Source: Monarcha castaneiventris obscurior (lineage: Eukaryota > Chordata > Aves > Passeriformes > Monarchidae). From it: a stretch of 64,000 nt of DNA. The notes below the pieces were generated by a model. It had not been told where the DNA came from and made no database searches. It was given only the letters and a program-made list of their open reading frames with translations. The stretch covers positions 22,182,001-22,246,000 of the forward strand of contig JAMPIT010000059.1 in the NCBI GenBank assembly GCA_026261815.1. Direction: 5' to 3'. Made by a program: the position numbers and the translations under genes. Shown in pieces: positions 63,501-64,000 of this stretch. Each line of letters starts with the position of its first letter. Positions within the stretch are counted from its first letter, which is position 1.

Positions 63501-64000
63501 CTGCTGTCATCTGCACTGGCAGCATTTTCAACCCAGCAGTGCTCTGTTTCACTAACTGTGCTCTTCTGCCAGAGGCATCTGAAACAAGAAGGTTGTTTTC
63601 TGAAGTGCAGCAAATCAAGATTTTACTATTTTGGCCTTCAGCAATTATCGATAAAAGGTTAAATTAAATATTGTCTTGCATAGGCATAAGTATAACTGCA
63701 TGCATATAGCAACCAGAAAACCACTCCTTTTAGATTTGTTCTATATCTATTTAAAGATATGTGTGTTCTTCTGAATACTTACTCGTCCACCTATCTTTCA
63801 ACATTTAAAAAAATGATTTAAAAATTTCCCCAGATGTATGATACTGCATCTGAAGGAATTAAGATGTTCCATCTCAGCTGCTGTTATCCTACAGGCTTTT
63901 GAGAGATTCTCCTTCATGGGGCAAAAAAGATAAATCCATACAGAAAGATCAGGGATATATTTTATTTTAATTAACATCCTAAACATTCTATTTTTTTTTC

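Larger units (their letters stand above)
52131..64000. other. Upstream intergenic region of FBXL7
   Basis: Sequence 5' of the FBXL7 CpG island. It contains two solo LTRs (55290-55598, 60058-60500) and an A/C-rich tract (54819-54907). The stretches 52131-54818, 55599-60057 and 60501-64000 show no gene, CR1 element or RNA gene that I can recognise; somewhat GC-richer patches occur near 52.64-52.96, 54.10-54.40 and 58.6-59.0 kb. Open frames here are at most about 146 codons and look like chance. In mammals the region upstream of FBXL7 is gene-poor, which fits. Confidence 0.6.

Noticed and set aside
1..64000. A new defence system, gene cluster, CRISPR array or RNA gene
   Set aside because: No spaced repeats, operon-like gene packing or structured RNA was seen. 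The window is a bird gene locus dominated by intron.

Overview
This is vertebrate, almost certainly bird, nuclear DNA. The evidence is seven truncated CR1 LINE copies, most carrying the bird-type CR1 3' end (TTCCAACC..ATTCTATGA-like), four LTR insertions of endogenous-retrovirus type (one with the U5 and end sequences of avian ERVL LTRs), AT-rich intronic sequence without long ORFs, and one compact CpG island. A songbird is plausible, but species cannot be told from the window alone.

The only gene I can support is FBXL7, on the minus strand. FBXL7 is an F-box/leucine-rich-repeat substrate receptor of an SCF ubiquitin ligase. Coding exon 1 (51062-51098) lies in a GC-rich CpG island at about 50.77-52.13 kb and encodes MGANNGKHYGSE plus the first base of Gly13. 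Coding exon 2 (9869-9958) encodes residues 13-42, the Ser/Thr-rich GKGSSSISSDVSSSTDHTPT region. Both have consensus splice sites and phase-1 junctions. Between them is a first intron of about 41.1 kb. Positions 1-9868 are the start of intron 2, and the F-box and LRR exons lie off the left edge. Positions from about 52.13 kb to 64 kb are upstream intergenic sequence.

Intron 1 holds six CR1 fragments in both orientations, a solo LTR with a perfect 6-bp target duplication (17111-17643), a second LTR with octamer, TATA box and polyadenylation signal (3' end near 20682), and several A/C-rich low-complexity tracts. Intron 2 holds one short CR1 tail. The upstream region holds two ERVL-type solo LTRs, 55290-55598 (TSD CGTAT) and 60058-60500 (TSD CATAT/CATGT), in opposite orientations.

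The presumed FBXL7 leader contains two upstream ORFs. The second starts on the stop codon of the first (ATGA overlap), is out of frame with the main ORF, and on splicing would end inside exon 2. I found no tRNA, rRNA, CRISPR array, operon or novel multi-gene system. Everything outside the two exons, the CpG island and the repeats looks like ordinary intronic or intergenic DNA.
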